A stretch of 64,000 bases of DNA, from assembly GCA_017961625.1 (NCBI GenBank), contig JAGCWY010000119.1, positions 16,915 through 80,914 of the forward strand, read 5' to 3'. Origin of the DNA: Ruminococcus sp. Its GTDB lineage: Bacteria > Bacillota > Clostridia > Oscillospirales > Ruminococcaceae. The position numbers and the translations under genes are program-made. A model generated the notes under the pieces. It did not search any database and was not told the DNA's origin. It saw only the letters and a list, made by a program, of their open reading frames with translations. Below, piece by piece: positions 1-8,351 of this stretch (its first letter is position 1; every line of letters begins with the position of its first letter).

Positions 1-1050
1 ATCACCCGAGTACTTGATACCACCGTCAGCAATAACTGGGATACCGTACTTCTGAGCTACACAGGCAACGTCGTATACCGCTGTGATCTGAGGTACACCT
101 ATACCTGCAACTACACGGGTGGTGCAGATAGAGCCGGGGCCGATACCTACCTTAAGGCAGTCAGCTCCTGCTGCGATAAGATCCTCAGCAGCCTCTGCTG
201 TAGCGATATTTCCTGCGATTACAGGTATATCTGGGAATGCCTCTTTCACCATTTTCAGGCACTTGATGATGTTTGCGCTGTGTCCGTGAGCAGAGTCGAG
301 AACGAGAACATCCACCTGAGCGTCGATAAGAGCCTGTGCTCTTTCGAGAACATTTGCGGTAACGCCGATAGCGGCTCCGCAGAGAAGCCTGCCCTTGCTG
401 TCACGTGCTGAGTTGGGGTACTGTACGGATTTCTCAATATCCTTTATAGTGATAAGTCCCTTGAGATAACCTGCCTCGTCAACTATAGGGAGCTTTTCAA
501 TCTTATGTGCGCGGAGGATTTCCTGAGCCTGTTCGAGATTAGTGCCGACTGGAGCTGTGATAAGGTTGTCCTTTGTCATAACGTCGGAGATCTTAGCTGT
601 AAAATCGGTAAGGAAGCGCATATCTCTGTTGGTGATGATACCTACGAGCTTGCCCTTTCCGTCAACGATTGGAACACCTGAGATCTTGAATTTACCCATG
701 ATCTCATCAGCATCGGCAACGATGTGATCCTCGGTGAGGGAGAAGGGGTTTACGATAACGCCGTTTTCACTTCTCTTTACCTTGTCCACCTCGTCCGCCT
801 GCTGTTCAATGGACATATTTTTGTGTATGATACCTATACCACCCTCACGAGCGATTGCAATAGCCATACGTGAATCTGTAACGGTGTCCATAGCGGCAGT
901 CATTATCGGAGTATTGAGTCGAACGGTCTTTGTGAGCTGAGTACCGATCTGGATCATGTTTGGCGTAACGTTTGATTCAGCGGGGATAAGCAGCACATCG
1001 TCGAAAGTAAGACCTTCCTTCTGAAATTTGCTGTTGATATCAGTCAGCAT
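1..1050 (-). CDS. guaB: IMP dehydrogenase, 3' end cut by window edge
   Basis: Oxidises IMP to XMP with NAD+, the committed step of GMP synthesis in the cytosol. About 350 of the usual ~485 residues are present; the C-terminal part lies left of the window. Visible are the N-terminal barrel start (LTFDDVLLIPAES), the two CBS domains (about residues 90-210), the DSAHGHS segment and the catalytic loop GPGSICTTR with the active-site Cys. The start is fixed by AAGGAGG at 1058-1064, seven bases upstream of ATG at 1050. A sigma-A type promoter lies just upstream, so the gene appears to be transcribed singly. Confidence 0.97.
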   Translation of the reverse strand, partial: MLTDINSKFQKEGLTFDDVLLIPAESNVTPNMIQIGTQLTKTVRLNTPIMTAAMDTVTDSRMAIAIAREGGIGIIHKNMSIEQQADEVDKVKRSENGVIVNPFSLTEDHIVADADEIMGKFKISGVPIVDGKGKLVGIITNRDMRFLTDFTAKISDVMTKDNLITAPVGTNLEQAQEILRAHKIEKLPIVDEAGYLKGLITIKDIEKSVQYPNSARDSKGRLLCGAAIGVTANVLERAQALIDAQVDVLVLDSAHGHSANIIKCLKMVKEAFPDIPVIAGNIATAEAAEDLIAAGADCLKVGIGPGSICTTRVVAGIGVPQITAVYDVACVAQKYGIPVIADGGIKYSGD

Positions 1051-1085
1051 AATAATTCCTCCTTGCAGTTGTAATATTAACTTTA

Positions 1086-1114
1086 ATGATACTATTTTTT
1101 GCGGCTTATGTCAA
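1086..1114 (-). promoter_or_regulatory. guaB promoter
   Basis: On the minus strand TTGACA (1109-1114) and TATCAT (1086-1091) are separated by 17 bases, about 36 bases before the guaB start codon. This is a good sigma-A match. No purine riboswitch or PurR-like site was recognised in the short leader. Confidence 0.6.
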
Positions 1115-1233
1115 TAGTTTGGGGGACAGACCGGACATAGAATTTTATTTTCAAAAACAGTCGGGTTTTGGCGAAAAAAGCAATGTGTTATACTAAAGCA
1201 ATTCAGCGTTAAAGTGTCGGTGGGTATATACGT

Positions 1234-2436
1234 TCATTTCCCCGACGAAAGCCTTGCGTACTCTGCAAGTATGCCTGAAGCGTCAACTGCGTCGGTGATG
1301 CCGTCGCAGTTCCAGTCGGCAGCCTGTTTCTGCGTGGAAGCGAATACGGCAGCCTTGTCAGAGGATATACGTGCATATTCCGCAAGCACTGCAGAGGCGT
1401 CCACGGCATCAATATAGCCGTCTCCATTTACGTCCCCCTTTTTCACAGAGGAGGATTCAAAGGCTATGCCGTACTCTTTTGCGTACTTCTCCGCAGCAGT
1501 GTCCGGCTTGCCCTTTATCACGAAGCCTGATATATTTTCCGAAGAGGAACTCCTCACATCGTATCTTTTTCCCACGGCGTCCTTGCCTATCGCCGTTACG
1601 GAGGAGGGTATATAAAGCTCTCCTAAACCAGTGCAGCTGTAAAAGGCGTCCTCGCCGATAGAGGCTAAGTTTTCGGTCAGGGAGACGCTTTTCAGACTGT
1701 TGCATGAATGGAAGCAATTTTCGGGAACAGTCTTCACCGACTTTCCGAAGCTCACGCTTTCAAGTGAAGAGCAGCTCATGAAGCAGCCCTTTCCGAGCCT
1801 GGTCACAGAGTCGGGGATATCCACGCTTTTAAGCGAAAGGCAGCCTGAAAAAGCATGGTCGTCGATAGTGGTAACGCTGACGGGAATATCTACGGAGACC
1901 ACCTCTGCTTTGCCGAAGAAGGCTCCCTTGCCGATAGTTTTGGTCTTATCGTATATCTTCGCGTCAGCGCCGCCTGCATAGAGCAGGAGAGAGTCGCCGT
2001 TCATATACAATGAGCCGTCGATATTGCTGTAGGTGGAGTTGTCCTTGCTGACTGAGATATCGAACAGAGCAGGACATGCGGTAAAGGCGTAATCGCCTAT
2101 AAATGATACATTCTTTCCCAAAGAGAGGTTGCAGAGATTGGGACAGGTGCTGAAAGCTCTTGCGCCTACGGTCTCAAGACTGTCGGGGAGTATGCATATG
2201 GCTATATCCGTATTGCCTGCAAAGGCGTTTTCGGCTACGGCAGTGACCGGCAGTCCCTCTATCTCGGAGGGTATCATGAGCATACTGTCGCTGCCCGTAC
2301 AGCCTGTAACAGTCACCTTTTTATCCTTTATCTCGTATTTCAGCGAAAAGCTCTCGGGTATATCCTCCGCCGCCCGGACGTTCCCGGCGGGCGTCAGCAG
2401 CAATAAAGCAGCCGTAGCAGCAATAGCCCTTTTCAT
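1234..2436 (-). CDS. Secreted BspA-type leucine-rich-repeat protein with C-terminal type I dockerin
   Basis: 400 residues. A signal peptide (about 1-22, hydrophobic core then NVRA-AED) is followed by LRR_5/BspA-type repeats (about 50-315) with recurrent units such as IPDSVTRLGKGCFMSCSSLESV. Residues 331-400 form a type I dockerin: two Ca-binding loop-helix repeats, DVNGDGYIDAVDASAVLAEY and DWNCDGITDAVDASGILAEY. The protein is therefore probably exported and docked onto a cohesin scaffold (cellulosome). BspA-like repeats usually bind proteins or surfaces, and no catalytic domain is visible. It starts one base after the amidohydrolase stop codon, so it is the last gene of that transcript. Its partner cohesin is unknown. 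Confidence 0.9.
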   Translation of the reverse strand: MKRAIAATAALLLLTPAGNVRAAEDIPESFSLKYEIKDKKVTVTGCTGSDSMLMIPSEIEGLPVTAVAENAFAGNTDIAICILPDSLETVGARAFSTCPNLCNLSLGKNVSFIGDYAFTACPALFDISVSKDNSTYSNIDGSLYMNGDSLLLYAGGADAKIYDKTKTIGKGAFFGKAEVVSVDIPVSVTTIDDHAFSGCLSLKSVDIPDSVTRLGKGCFMSCSSLESVSFGKSVKTVPENCFHSCNSLKSVSLTENLASIGEDAFYSCTGLGELYIPSSVTAIGKDAVGKRYDVRSSSSENISGFVIKGKPDTAAEKYAKEYGIAFESSSVKKGDVNGDGYIDAVDASAVLAEYARISSDKAAVFASTQKQAADWNCDGITDAVDASGILAEYARLSSGK

Positions 2437-2437
2437 A

Positions 2438-3607
2438 TCAGAGCTCCCGGCGGCAGATATTGCCGCCTATCATTACGAGCACCGGTTCCGACATGAGATC
2501 AAGAGGGTTATCGCCCTTCCTGTAGAGCTGGAGGTCTGCGTCCTTTTCCTCTTTAAGCGAACCTGTAACATCATCTATGCCGAGTATCTCCGCAGGACAT
2601 ATCGTCAGCGTCCTGAGAGCCTCGCCGAAACGGAGGCCGCCCTTTACGGCAGCCTGTGCGGACAGGGGCAGATACTGTATGGGTATGACGGTATGGTCAG
2701 TGCATACGGCTATTTTTACTCCGCTTTCGTGGAGGAGGGAAGCGTTTTTCAGTTCAAGCCCCTTCATTTCTGGCTTGCAGCGGTCGCATATCAGAGGACC
2801 GCATATAACCGGTACTCCCTCCGCTGCGATAATATCCGCTATGAGCTGTCCCTCAGTGCCGTGGACTATTACGGGATCAAGGCCGAATTCCTTGGATATG
2901 CGCATAGCCGTGCAGATATCGTCTGCCCTGTGGCAGTGGAAGAAAGCTTTTACCTTACGGTCGAGAAGAGGCATGAGAGCCTCGCACTTTATATCGTACT
3001 CCGGAGGATCGTAGTTCTCGCTGTCGGAGTAGTAGCTGTCCATATCGTGGACATAGCGGCGAGCCTTGTAAAGTCCTTCACGGATAAGAGCTGTTATCGC
3101 CATACGGGTAACGGGAGTCTCCTCGCGTCCGTTGTATACGTTTTTGGGGTTCTCGCCGAGAGCGAATTTTATGCCGCAGTTCTTTATGAGCATATCGTCT
3201 ATCCGTCTGCCGAAGGTCTTTATAGCAGCTATCTCTCCGCCGCAGGCATTGGAGCTTCCGGGACTTGAAGCCACGGCTGTTATGCCGCGCATACGGGCTT
3301 CCTCAAAGCAGCGGTCAAAGGGATTTATACCGTCGATAGCTCTCATCTGCGGAGTAAACGGATCGGTGGACTCGTTGCAGTCGTCGCCCTCGAAATCAAG
3401 GCTGTCCTCGATGATGCCGAGGTGGGTGTGAGCGTCTATGAAGCCAGGAAGGAGCATACCTCCTTCTGCATCTATGCTGTCTACAGGGATATCTTCCGGG
3501 GTACCCTCGCCGAGAGCTTTTATCCTGCCCTCAACGGTCTCTATCCAGCCGCAGGGGATAACTCCCTGGGCGTCCATAGTGTGTATCTCAGCGTTATAGA
3601 TAAGCAT
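2438..3607 (-). CDS. Amidohydrolase family protein (imidazolonepropionase-like)
   Basis: 389-residue metal-dependent hydrolase of the amidohydrolase superfamily. The family signature GFIDAHTHLGI (about residue 57) is present, with further metal-ligand candidates in FFHCHRADD, VIVHGTEG and the late Asp in AVCTDHTV. A small beta domain at the N-terminus (LIYNAEIHTMDAQGV) and the matching C-terminal segment (LGIDDVTGSLKEEKDADLQLY) are typical. It resembles cytosolic enzymes annotated as imidazolonepropionase-related, but the substrate cannot be read from sequence and no histidine-degradation genes are nearby. It lies between aroK (7 bases upstream) and the dockerin protein (1 base downstream) in one transcription unit. 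Confidence 0.85.
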   Translation of the reverse strand: MLIYNAEIHTMDAQGVIPCGWIETVEGRIKALGEGTPEDIPVDSIDAEGGMLLPGFIDAHTHLGIIEDSLDFEGDDCNESTDPFTPQMRAIDGINPFDRCFEEARMRGITAVASSPGSSNACGGEIAAIKTFGRRIDDMLIKNCGIKFALGENPKNVYNGREETPVTRMAITALIREGLYKARRYVHDMDSYYSDSENYDPPEYDIKCEALMPLLDRKVKAFFHCHRADDICTAMRISKEFGLDPVIVHGTEGQLIADIIAAEGVPVICGPLICDRCKPEMKGLELKNASLLHESGVKIAVCTDHTVIPIQYLPLSAQAAVKGGLRFGEALRTLTICPAEILGIDDVTGSLKEEKDADLQLYRKGDNPLDLMSEPVLVMIGGNICRREL

Positions 3608-3614
3608 ACCGTAC

Positions 3615-4112
3615 TCACTTTCTGAGAGAGCGTACTATCAGCTCCGCGTTTTCCACGGGACTGCCGCTGCACTCGAGTCTTATGGTCGAATGTTTAAGAT
3701 ATATATCCTTTCTGGAGTTGTATAACTCCTCCAGCTGTTCCTTTGTGGAGCTGACAACGATAGGGCGGTTGGTATCGTCCTTTATACGCTCATAGCAGAC
3801 CTTGAATGGAACGTCTATATATACCACAGCTGCGCCTGCCTCTCTTGCCGCCCTTGCAGTATCCGGATTGAGCATAGCTCCGCCGCCGCAGGCTGCAACG
3901 GTGGTCTTTCCGCAGAGGGACTTCACTATCTCAGCCTCTGTCAGGCGGAAGAAGGGCTCTCCCTTTTTCTCGAATATCTCGGGGATAGTCATTTCAAGGG
4001 TGCGGACTATGAGGTCGTCCGTATCGCAGAAGCCGCAGCCCAGTTTTTTTGCTGCAAGCTTGCCTATAGTTGATTTTCCGCAGCCCATAAAGCCGCATAA
4101 GAATACAGTCAT
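3615..4112 (-). CDS. aroK: Shikimate kinase
   Basis: 165 residues, normal length. Phosphorylates shikimate at the 3-hydroxyl with ATP in the chorismate pathway. The Walker A loop is GFMGCGKST (residues 7-15). The shikimate-binding DTDD (about 31-34), an Arg in FFRLTEAE, the CGGGA loop (about 75-79) and the lid Arg in DDTNRPI are all present. The start codon is preceded by GGAG within AAAGGAGAATGAT. aroE lies in the same direction about 2.2 kb upstream. A sequence derived from the first codons of this gene is also found at 5056-5184 (see that entry). Confidence 0.96.
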   Translation of the reverse strand: MTVFLCGFMGCGKSTIGKLAAKKLGCGFCDTDDLIVRTLEMTIPEIFEKKGEPFFRLTEAEIVKSLCGKTTVAACGGGAMLNPDTARAAREAGAAVVYIDVPFKVCYERIKDDTNRPIVVSSTKEQLEELYNSRKDIYLKHSTIRLECSGSPVENAELIVRSLRK

Positions 4113-4126
4113 ATCATTCTCCTTTT

Positions 4127-5059
4127 TTACTTCTGAGCCTCGAAGAACTCAAGTATCAGAGCATTGGTGTTGAATCCGCTGAATTTTTCCTTCGGCCATT
4201 CATGACCGCCGTTTTTTACGAGCAGGTCCCAGACCTGTATGTTTTTATCCTTGTTTTCGTATTTTTTCAGTACTGCCTGACTGCTGACCTCGGTCTCCAC
4301 CGTTAGCTCAGCGCCGTTAGATTCAGCCCAGTACGCCATAACGTCCTCGACGGCAGGATATTTGGAATGCTTTGCGGTGCCGTCACTATTCTTTGGTACA
4401 ACATCATCCTTTGCACCGGTTATCTGAAAGAAACTTACCTTATTCCCGGATTTTCTGGTTTCCCATACGCTGTCCGTCATAATGCCGGCAACGCTCACAA
4501 CTGCGGAGAAGGTGTCTCCGGCTTCCGCAGCCAGCCTGTGCGTCATGAATGCACCGTTGCTGAAGCCTGCCGCATAGGTCCTGCTGCTGTCCAGAGAATA
4601 CTCCTTTTGCAGGTACTTTGCAAGAGCCGTCAGGAACTCGGTGTCCCTGTTTTTACCAGTTCCTGCACCTGCATTCCAGCCCAGTGACGATGTCCTGTCC
4701 TCAGGGTCGGAAGCGCCTGTGACATAGACCACTGCATATCCGGCAGGATTGGCAGTTTTTTCAAACTGAACTGATGTACGGAAGCTTTCGGCGTTATGAC
4801 CGTAGCCATGGAGCATAAGCACAAGAGGCGCGTTTTCTGCATTGTCGGGAAGATCTACGATGAAATCATGCTTTATGGAATCGAATGTGCAGGAATACCG
4901 GTTTTCACTGACAAGGGAAACGTCATTCAGCGCCGGCAGTACAGGCTTAGGTGCGATCTTTTCTCTGTTGCATCCGGAAATCAGTCCGGATATAAGCAGA
5001 AAAGGACAGAGGAGCAGGGATATCCTGCTTTTGAATTTGGAAACAGTACTCATCTTCAT
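4127..5059 (-). CDS. Lipoprotein esterase, PHB-depolymerase/feruloyl-esterase-like (LpqC family)
   Basis: 310 residues. A lipoprotein signal peptide ends in the lipobox LISGC, so the protein is probably anchored on the outer face of the membrane. The rest is an alpha/beta hydrolase: oxyanion strand LVLMLHGYGHN, nucleophile elbow AAGFSNGA (Ser), an acid Asp in TGAKDDVVP and a catalytic His in GGHEWP. This matches the LpqC/PHB-depolymerase-like group, which includes feruloyl and acetyl-xylan esterases. In a fibre degrader a role in releasing plant cell-wall esters is plausible but inferred. The ATG overlaps the TGA of the small chimeric reading frame upstream (ATGA), suggesting translational coupling. 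Confidence 0.85.
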   Translation of the reverse strand: MKMSTVSKFKSRISLLLCPFLLISGLISGCNREKIAPKPVLPALNDVSLVSENRYSCTFDSIKHDFIVDLPDNAENAPLVLMLHGYGHNAESFRTSVQFEKTANPAGYAVVYVTGASDPEDRTSSLGWNAGAGTGKNRDTEFLTALAKYLQKEYSLDSSRTYAAGFSNGAFMTHRLAAEAGDTFSAVVSVAGIMTDSVWETRKSGNKVSFFQITGAKDDVVPKNSDGTAKHSKYPAVEDVMAYWAESNGAELTVETEVSSQAVLKKYENKDKNIQVWDLLVKNGGHEWPKEKFSGFNTNALILEFFEAQK

Positions 5060-5184
5060 TTGTTCATGCTGTCAACAGAATTATTGGCGTAGGTGATTAT
5101 CCTCGATATATCCTCAGGAGCCGCATTTTCGGCGATAGGGAGGAACTCCGCAGAGCGCAGGAAGCTGCATAAGACTAGAGTCAT
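5056..5184 (-). pseudogene. Chimeric aroK/aroE relic, 42-codon in-frame mini-gene
   Basis: Read on the minus strand, this short open frame starts MTLVLC, matching the aroK start MTVFLC including its ribosome-site context. It continues with FLRSAEFLPI, matching AroE residues 104-113 (FLRSAELLPI), and ends APEDISRII...SVDSMNK, matching the AroE C-terminus (APEDISRII...AVDSMNK). All three pieces stay in the frame of their parents. The nucleotide match to the end of aroE (6327-6400) and its interior (about 6821-6850) is obvious by eye. An AGGAG ribosome site precedes it and its TGA overlaps the esterase ATG. It looks like a deletion remnant of a duplicated shikimate pair, possibly kept as a leader for esterase translation. 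Confidence 0.75.
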
Positions 5185-5202
5185 AACATTCTCCTTTGAT
5201 AT

Positions 5203-6288
5203 TCATTTGTTAGTTTCGAACCTTTTGATGATTTTTTCCTTTTCTTTCTCCCATCTCCATTCGCTGAAAATATTGCAAATACTTTTAATGTCGCCGCCAT
5301 CAATATATTTTTTTGCTTCTTCTTTGAGAATATCCGGAACGGGGAAAAGATATTTAGCATCTTTTCCGACGTATTTAAACCCGAGATATTCCAGTGATGA
5401 TATAAAGAAGCGGTAAGCTATAACACATTTTTCAAAATCATCATCTGTTTTTTCGAGAATCGGCAGACATTTATTGTAATACAGGCGCAGTACCTGTGTG
5501 CTTTTGGGGTCCCAGCCTGTTTTATATTGAAAATATCCTGTTATCTCACTTAGTCCGAAAACGAAGGCGTGAACGGAGAAAAAAGTACCGCCGAGCTCAC
5601 AGTAATAGCCTTGGGTATCGCAGAGCCTGCCTTCGTCTTTATATTCCGTTGTTTCGTACAAGAAGCTTTCGATGAAGGTGTCATAAACGTTTGATATTTT
5701 TTCCCATGATGTGCAATCAAACCAGAATGCGTTCATGTTTACATGGAAGATAAGATTATCATCGTAGGGCAGATCACGCAGGTCGTACATCAAAGCGGTT
5801 ATGAACTCACGAACAGTTCTGTGACCGTCACCGAAAAGCCGCTTTGCCCGTTCAAGCTCCTCTGCGGTAAGTTCGCGGAGAGCTATCTTGTTCACCTTTG
5901 TGTCGAGGTAGCTTTCGGAAATACCGTAATCGTCGGTTATTTTCATTTCCGCAAAGGAAGTTCTTGCGGTATATATCATATTAATGAGAGCTTTGAATTC
6001 GCTCTTTTTCTCGTCGTCAAACTCCTCACCTGAAAGAGGAAAGAAGACCTTGCAGAAGTCGTCGCATACTTTGTTCTCATCAAAGCTGACAAAAAATGTC
6101 TCGCCCTTGTCCTCGCCGAAATCGACGAGCATAGTCTGAGCATTCTCGTCAACAGTGACTGTCCATTCCTTTGTAGCACCCTTTTTCTTGATAGTTTTGC
6201 GCATTTTTTCAATTACTTCCATTGGGTTCCTTGTGCGCTTGAGCTTTAATCTGTAGAATATGGTGGTCTGGTCTGCATGTTTTGACAT
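5203..6288 (-). CDS. Uncharacterised 361-residue cytosolic protein
   Basis: I do not recognise a family. The protein is rich in charged residues (KLKRTRNPMEVIEKMRK; KEKEKIIKRFETNK at the end), with no signal peptide or membrane segment. The N-terminal ~90 residues look like an alpha/beta module (EWTVTVDENAQTMLVDFGE...FFVSFDE), and the remainder looks mostly helical with several aromatic segments (FHVNMNAFWFDCTSWE). It sits between aroE (upstream) and the aroK/aroE relic (downstream), apparently inserted within what would otherwise be a continuous shikimate gene block. The start ATG follows AAAGGAGC on the minus strand. Function unknown. Confidence 0.8.
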   Translation of the reverse strand: MSKHADQTTIFYRLKLKRTRNPMEVIEKMRKTIKKKGATKEWTVTVDENAQTMLVDFGEDKGETFFVSFDENKVCDDFCKVFFPLSGEEFDDEKKSEFKALINMIYTARTSFAEMKITDDYGISESYLDTKVNKIALRELTAEELERAKRLFGDGHRTVREFITALMYDLRDLPYDDNLIFHVNMNAFWFDCTSWEKISNVYDTFIESFLYETTEYKDEGRLCDTQGYYCELGGTFFSVHAFVFGLSEITGYFQYKTGWDPKSTQVLRLYYNKCLPILEKTDDDFEKCVIAYRFFISSLEYLGFKYVGKDAKYLFPVPDILKEEAKKYIDGGDIKSICNIFSEWRWEKEKEKIIKRFETNK

Positions 6289-6322
6289 GGTATGCTCCTT
6301 TTTAAGTTCAGAAATACGGAGA

Positions 6323-7159
6323 TCACTTGTTCATGCTGTCAACAGCATTCTCGACATCGGCAATTATCCTTGATATATCCTCGGGGGCGAAGCTGCCGCC
6401 GTACCATATCTCATGAGCCTTCACAGCCTGATATACCAGCATGGAAGCGCCTCCCACAGCTGTTTTACCCATTGCGCGGGCTTTTTTCATGAGGAGTGTT
6501 TCTGTTGGGTTGTAGATAACGTCGAAAACACTGCTGCTGTTCTCGATTATGGTATCACTTACCGCACAGGCGTCCACCTTTGGGTACATACCAACGGGAG
6601 TCGCGTTTATCAGCAGGTCATAGCTGCCGTCAAGAGTGGATATATCTGCTATCTTTACGGAAGCTCCGCTGCACTTTGCCAGTATTTCAGCCATGAGGAG
6701 CTGGGCGTTCTTAACGTCCTGAGGTATCACGGCAAGAGTAATGTTTCCACCGTGACGGGCTACCTCTATGGCTATCATTCTTCCTACTCCGCCGCAGCCA
6801 AGTACAGCCACATTTCCATTGATAGGGAGGAGCTCCGCAGAGCGCAGGAAACCGTCACAGTCGGTGTTGTAGCCTACAAGCCTTCCACCGTTGCTGCTTA
6901 TGCAGTTAACGGAGTTGTAGCGGAGAGCGCTTTCTGCAAGCTCGTCCACAAGACCGATAACAGTTTGCTTGTGGGGGATAGTAACGTTAAGACCGCGGAG
7001 GCTTTCAATAAGTCCACGGCTGCCTGCGATATCCTCAGGTGCTATATCTATGAGCTCATATGAGGTATCGTCAAGTCCGCTGAGATTGAAGAGCTTTTCG
7101 TGTATGAGGGGGGACATGGAATGTCCGAGGGGGTGTCCTATAAGTGCGAATTTATTCAT
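6323..7159 (-). CDS. aroE: Shikimate dehydrogenase
   Basis: 278 residues, family length. Reduces 3-dehydroshikimate to shikimate with NADPH. The substrate-binding segment GHPLGHSMSPLIH (about 8-20), the catalytic Lys64 in NVTIPHK and Asp100 in GYNTDCDG are present. A Rossmann nucleotide loop LGCGGVGRM (about 120-128) and the C-terminal GASMLVYQA follow. The gene overlaps the fabD stop by four bases (ATGA), so it is translationally coupled to a fatty-acid gene. Part of its 3' end and a central piece are duplicated in the relic at 5056-5184. Confidence 0.97.
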   Translation of the reverse strand: MNKFALIGHPLGHSMSPLIHEKLFNLSGLDDTSYELIDIAPEDIAGSRGLIESLRGLNVTIPHKQTVIGLVDELAESALRYNSVNCISSNGGRLVGYNTDCDGFLRSAELLPINGNVAVLGCGGVGRMIAIEVARHGGNITLAVIPQDVKNAQLLMAEILAKCSGASVKIADISTLDGSYDLLINATPVGMYPKVDACAVSDTIIENSSSVFDVIYNPTETLLMKKARAMGKTAVGGASMLVYQAVKAHEIWYGGSFAPEDISRIIADVENAVDSMNK

Positions 7160-8064
7160 GATAGTGCTCCTTCAAGTGTTTCAAGATCTTCAACGTTTAC
7201 GGCTGTGACATCCTTCAGTGTCTTTTTTACAAGTCCTGTGAGTGTTCTTCCTGGACCGAATTCCACGAATCTGTCAGCTCCTGCCTCCTGCATAGCAGCA
7301 AGTTCGGAGGTGAAGCGTACAGGGGATACTATGTGCTTTGCGAGCATTGAAGCCATATCAGAAAAGTCTGTGAGTTCACCGCCTGTGAGGTTGGAATAGT
7401 ATTTCACCTGAGGAGCTTTGAAGCCGATAGCCTTCGCAGTCTCATAGAACTTGTCAGCAGCAGGCTGCATGAGTTTTGAATGGAAGGCTCCGGCAACGTT
7501 GAGAGGTATGACTCTTGCCTTCATTTCTGTGAATATCTCACTTACCTCGGCGATACCCTCAGGAGTTCCGGCTATTACAGTCTGAGCAGGCGAATTGTAG
7601 TTCACGGCAGTGACATATCCCTCCGCTTCACTGCATACTCTCTCTACTTCCTCGGGAGCTATTTTCATGACAGCAGCCATAGCGCCTTCCGCAGAAGCCG
7701 TAGCCTCCTCCATAGCGGCAGCTCTTGCCTTTATAAGTCGGAATGCGTCCTCAAGGGATATCATTCCCGAGGCATACATTGCTGCGTATTCGCCCAGTGA
7801 ATGTCCTGCGACTCCGTCAAAGGTGAATCCCCTCGACTGTGCAGCTTTAAGACATACTATGGACGTAGCCATTATAGCAGGCTGAGAGTTGATAGTTCGG
7901 GAGAGTTCGTCAAGCGGTGCGTCAAAGCAGATATTTTTCAGGTCACAGCCCAGTATATCGGAGCCGGCAGCGTATACATCCATGAGTTCCGGCATAGCCT
8001 CGGCTATGTCTTTTCCCATGCCCTCGTACTGCGAGCCCTGTCCTGAAAATAGTGCAATTGTCAT
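7156..8064 (-). CDS. fabD: Malonyl-CoA:ACP transacylase
   Basis: 302 residues. Loads malonyl groups from malonyl-CoA onto acyl carrier protein for type II fatty-acid synthesis. The motif GQGSQY at the N-terminus, the nucleophile Ser89 in GHSLGEY, the active-site Arg region around RAAAMEE and the His in AGAFHSKLM are present. It is the first gene of the minus-strand unit, divergent from fabH. In many Firmicutes fabD lies inside the fab operon between fabK and fabG; here it is split off and coupled to aroE by a four-base overlap. Confidence 0.97.
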   Translation of the reverse strand: MTIALFSGQGSQYEGMGKDIAEAMPELMDVYAAGSDILGCDLKNICFDAPLDELSRTINSQPAIMATSIVCLKAAQSRGFTFDGVAGHSLGEYAAMYASGMISLEDAFRLIKARAAAMEEATASAEGAMAAVMKIAPEEVERVCSEAEGYVTAVNYNSPAQTVIAGTPEGIAEVSEIFTEMKARVIPLNVAGAFHSKLMQPAADKFYETAKAIGFKAPQVKYYSNLTGGELTDFSDMASMLAKHIVSPVRFTSELAAMQEAGADRFVEFGPGRTLTGLVKKTLKDVTAVNVEDLETLEGALS

Positions 8065-8166
8065 AATAAATAACTTCCTTTCTGTATGTTATCTCCAATA
8101 GTATTGGTGAAAATATCCTGATGCTCAATTGTAAATTTGTGAGAAGTGACGATATTTTGTCTTTAA

Positions 8167-8195
8167 ATTATCAAAGTGCTGAAATATCGTTGCAA
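8167..8195 (-). promoter_or_regulatory. fabD operon promoter
   Basis: On the minus strand TTGCAA (8190-8195) and GATAAT (8167-8172) are 17 bases apart, about 100 bases upstream of the fabD ATG. The -10 region lies in the imperfect palindrome CTTTAAATTATCAAAG (8161-8176), a possible repressor site. The regulator is not identifiable from the window. Confidence 0.5.
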
Positions 8196-8236
8196 AAAAA
8201 CTCAAAATGATTTACAATATAATATGTGTGGTATCA

Positions 8237-8267
8237 TGCCTTAAGGGCAGTATTTCTGCCTTGAGGC
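8237..8267. promoter_or_regulatory. Operator-like tandem dyads upstream of fabH
   Basis: The decamer TGCCTTRAGG occurs at 8237-8246 and 8257-8266, exactly 20 bases apart (two helical turns). Each copy is nearly self-complementary (GCCTTAAGGGC and GCCTTGAGGC), and the whole of 8231-8272 is an imperfect inverted repeat with GTATC/GATAC ends. The second copy overlaps the proposed fabH -35 box. This geometry suggests a dimeric repressor controlling the fab genes. It does not match the FapR or FabT consensus as I know them. Confidence 0.45.
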
Positions 8268-8290
8268 GATACTGATATTACTACTATAAC
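8261..8290 (+). promoter_or_regulatory. fabH operon promoter
   Basis: TTGAGG (8261-8266) and TATAAC (8285-8290) are 18 bases apart, about 60 bases before the fabH start. The -35 box lies within the second operator-like dyad. A second TATAAT (8219-8224) lacks a convincing -35. Confidence 0.45.
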
Positions 8291-8351
8291 ACAAAATTAC
8301 GGTTTTTACAACTGTATTTTCATAATTTTATTGATTCTGAGGAGCTTTTTA

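Noticed and set aside
2129..3268. 379-codon plus-strand open frame
   Set aside because: Antisense shadow of the amidohydrolase and dockerin genes; no ribosome site and low-complexity residue mix.
8065..8351. FapR- or FabT-type operator
   Set aside because: The palindromes present do not match those consensus sites closely enough; kept only as an unassigned operator.
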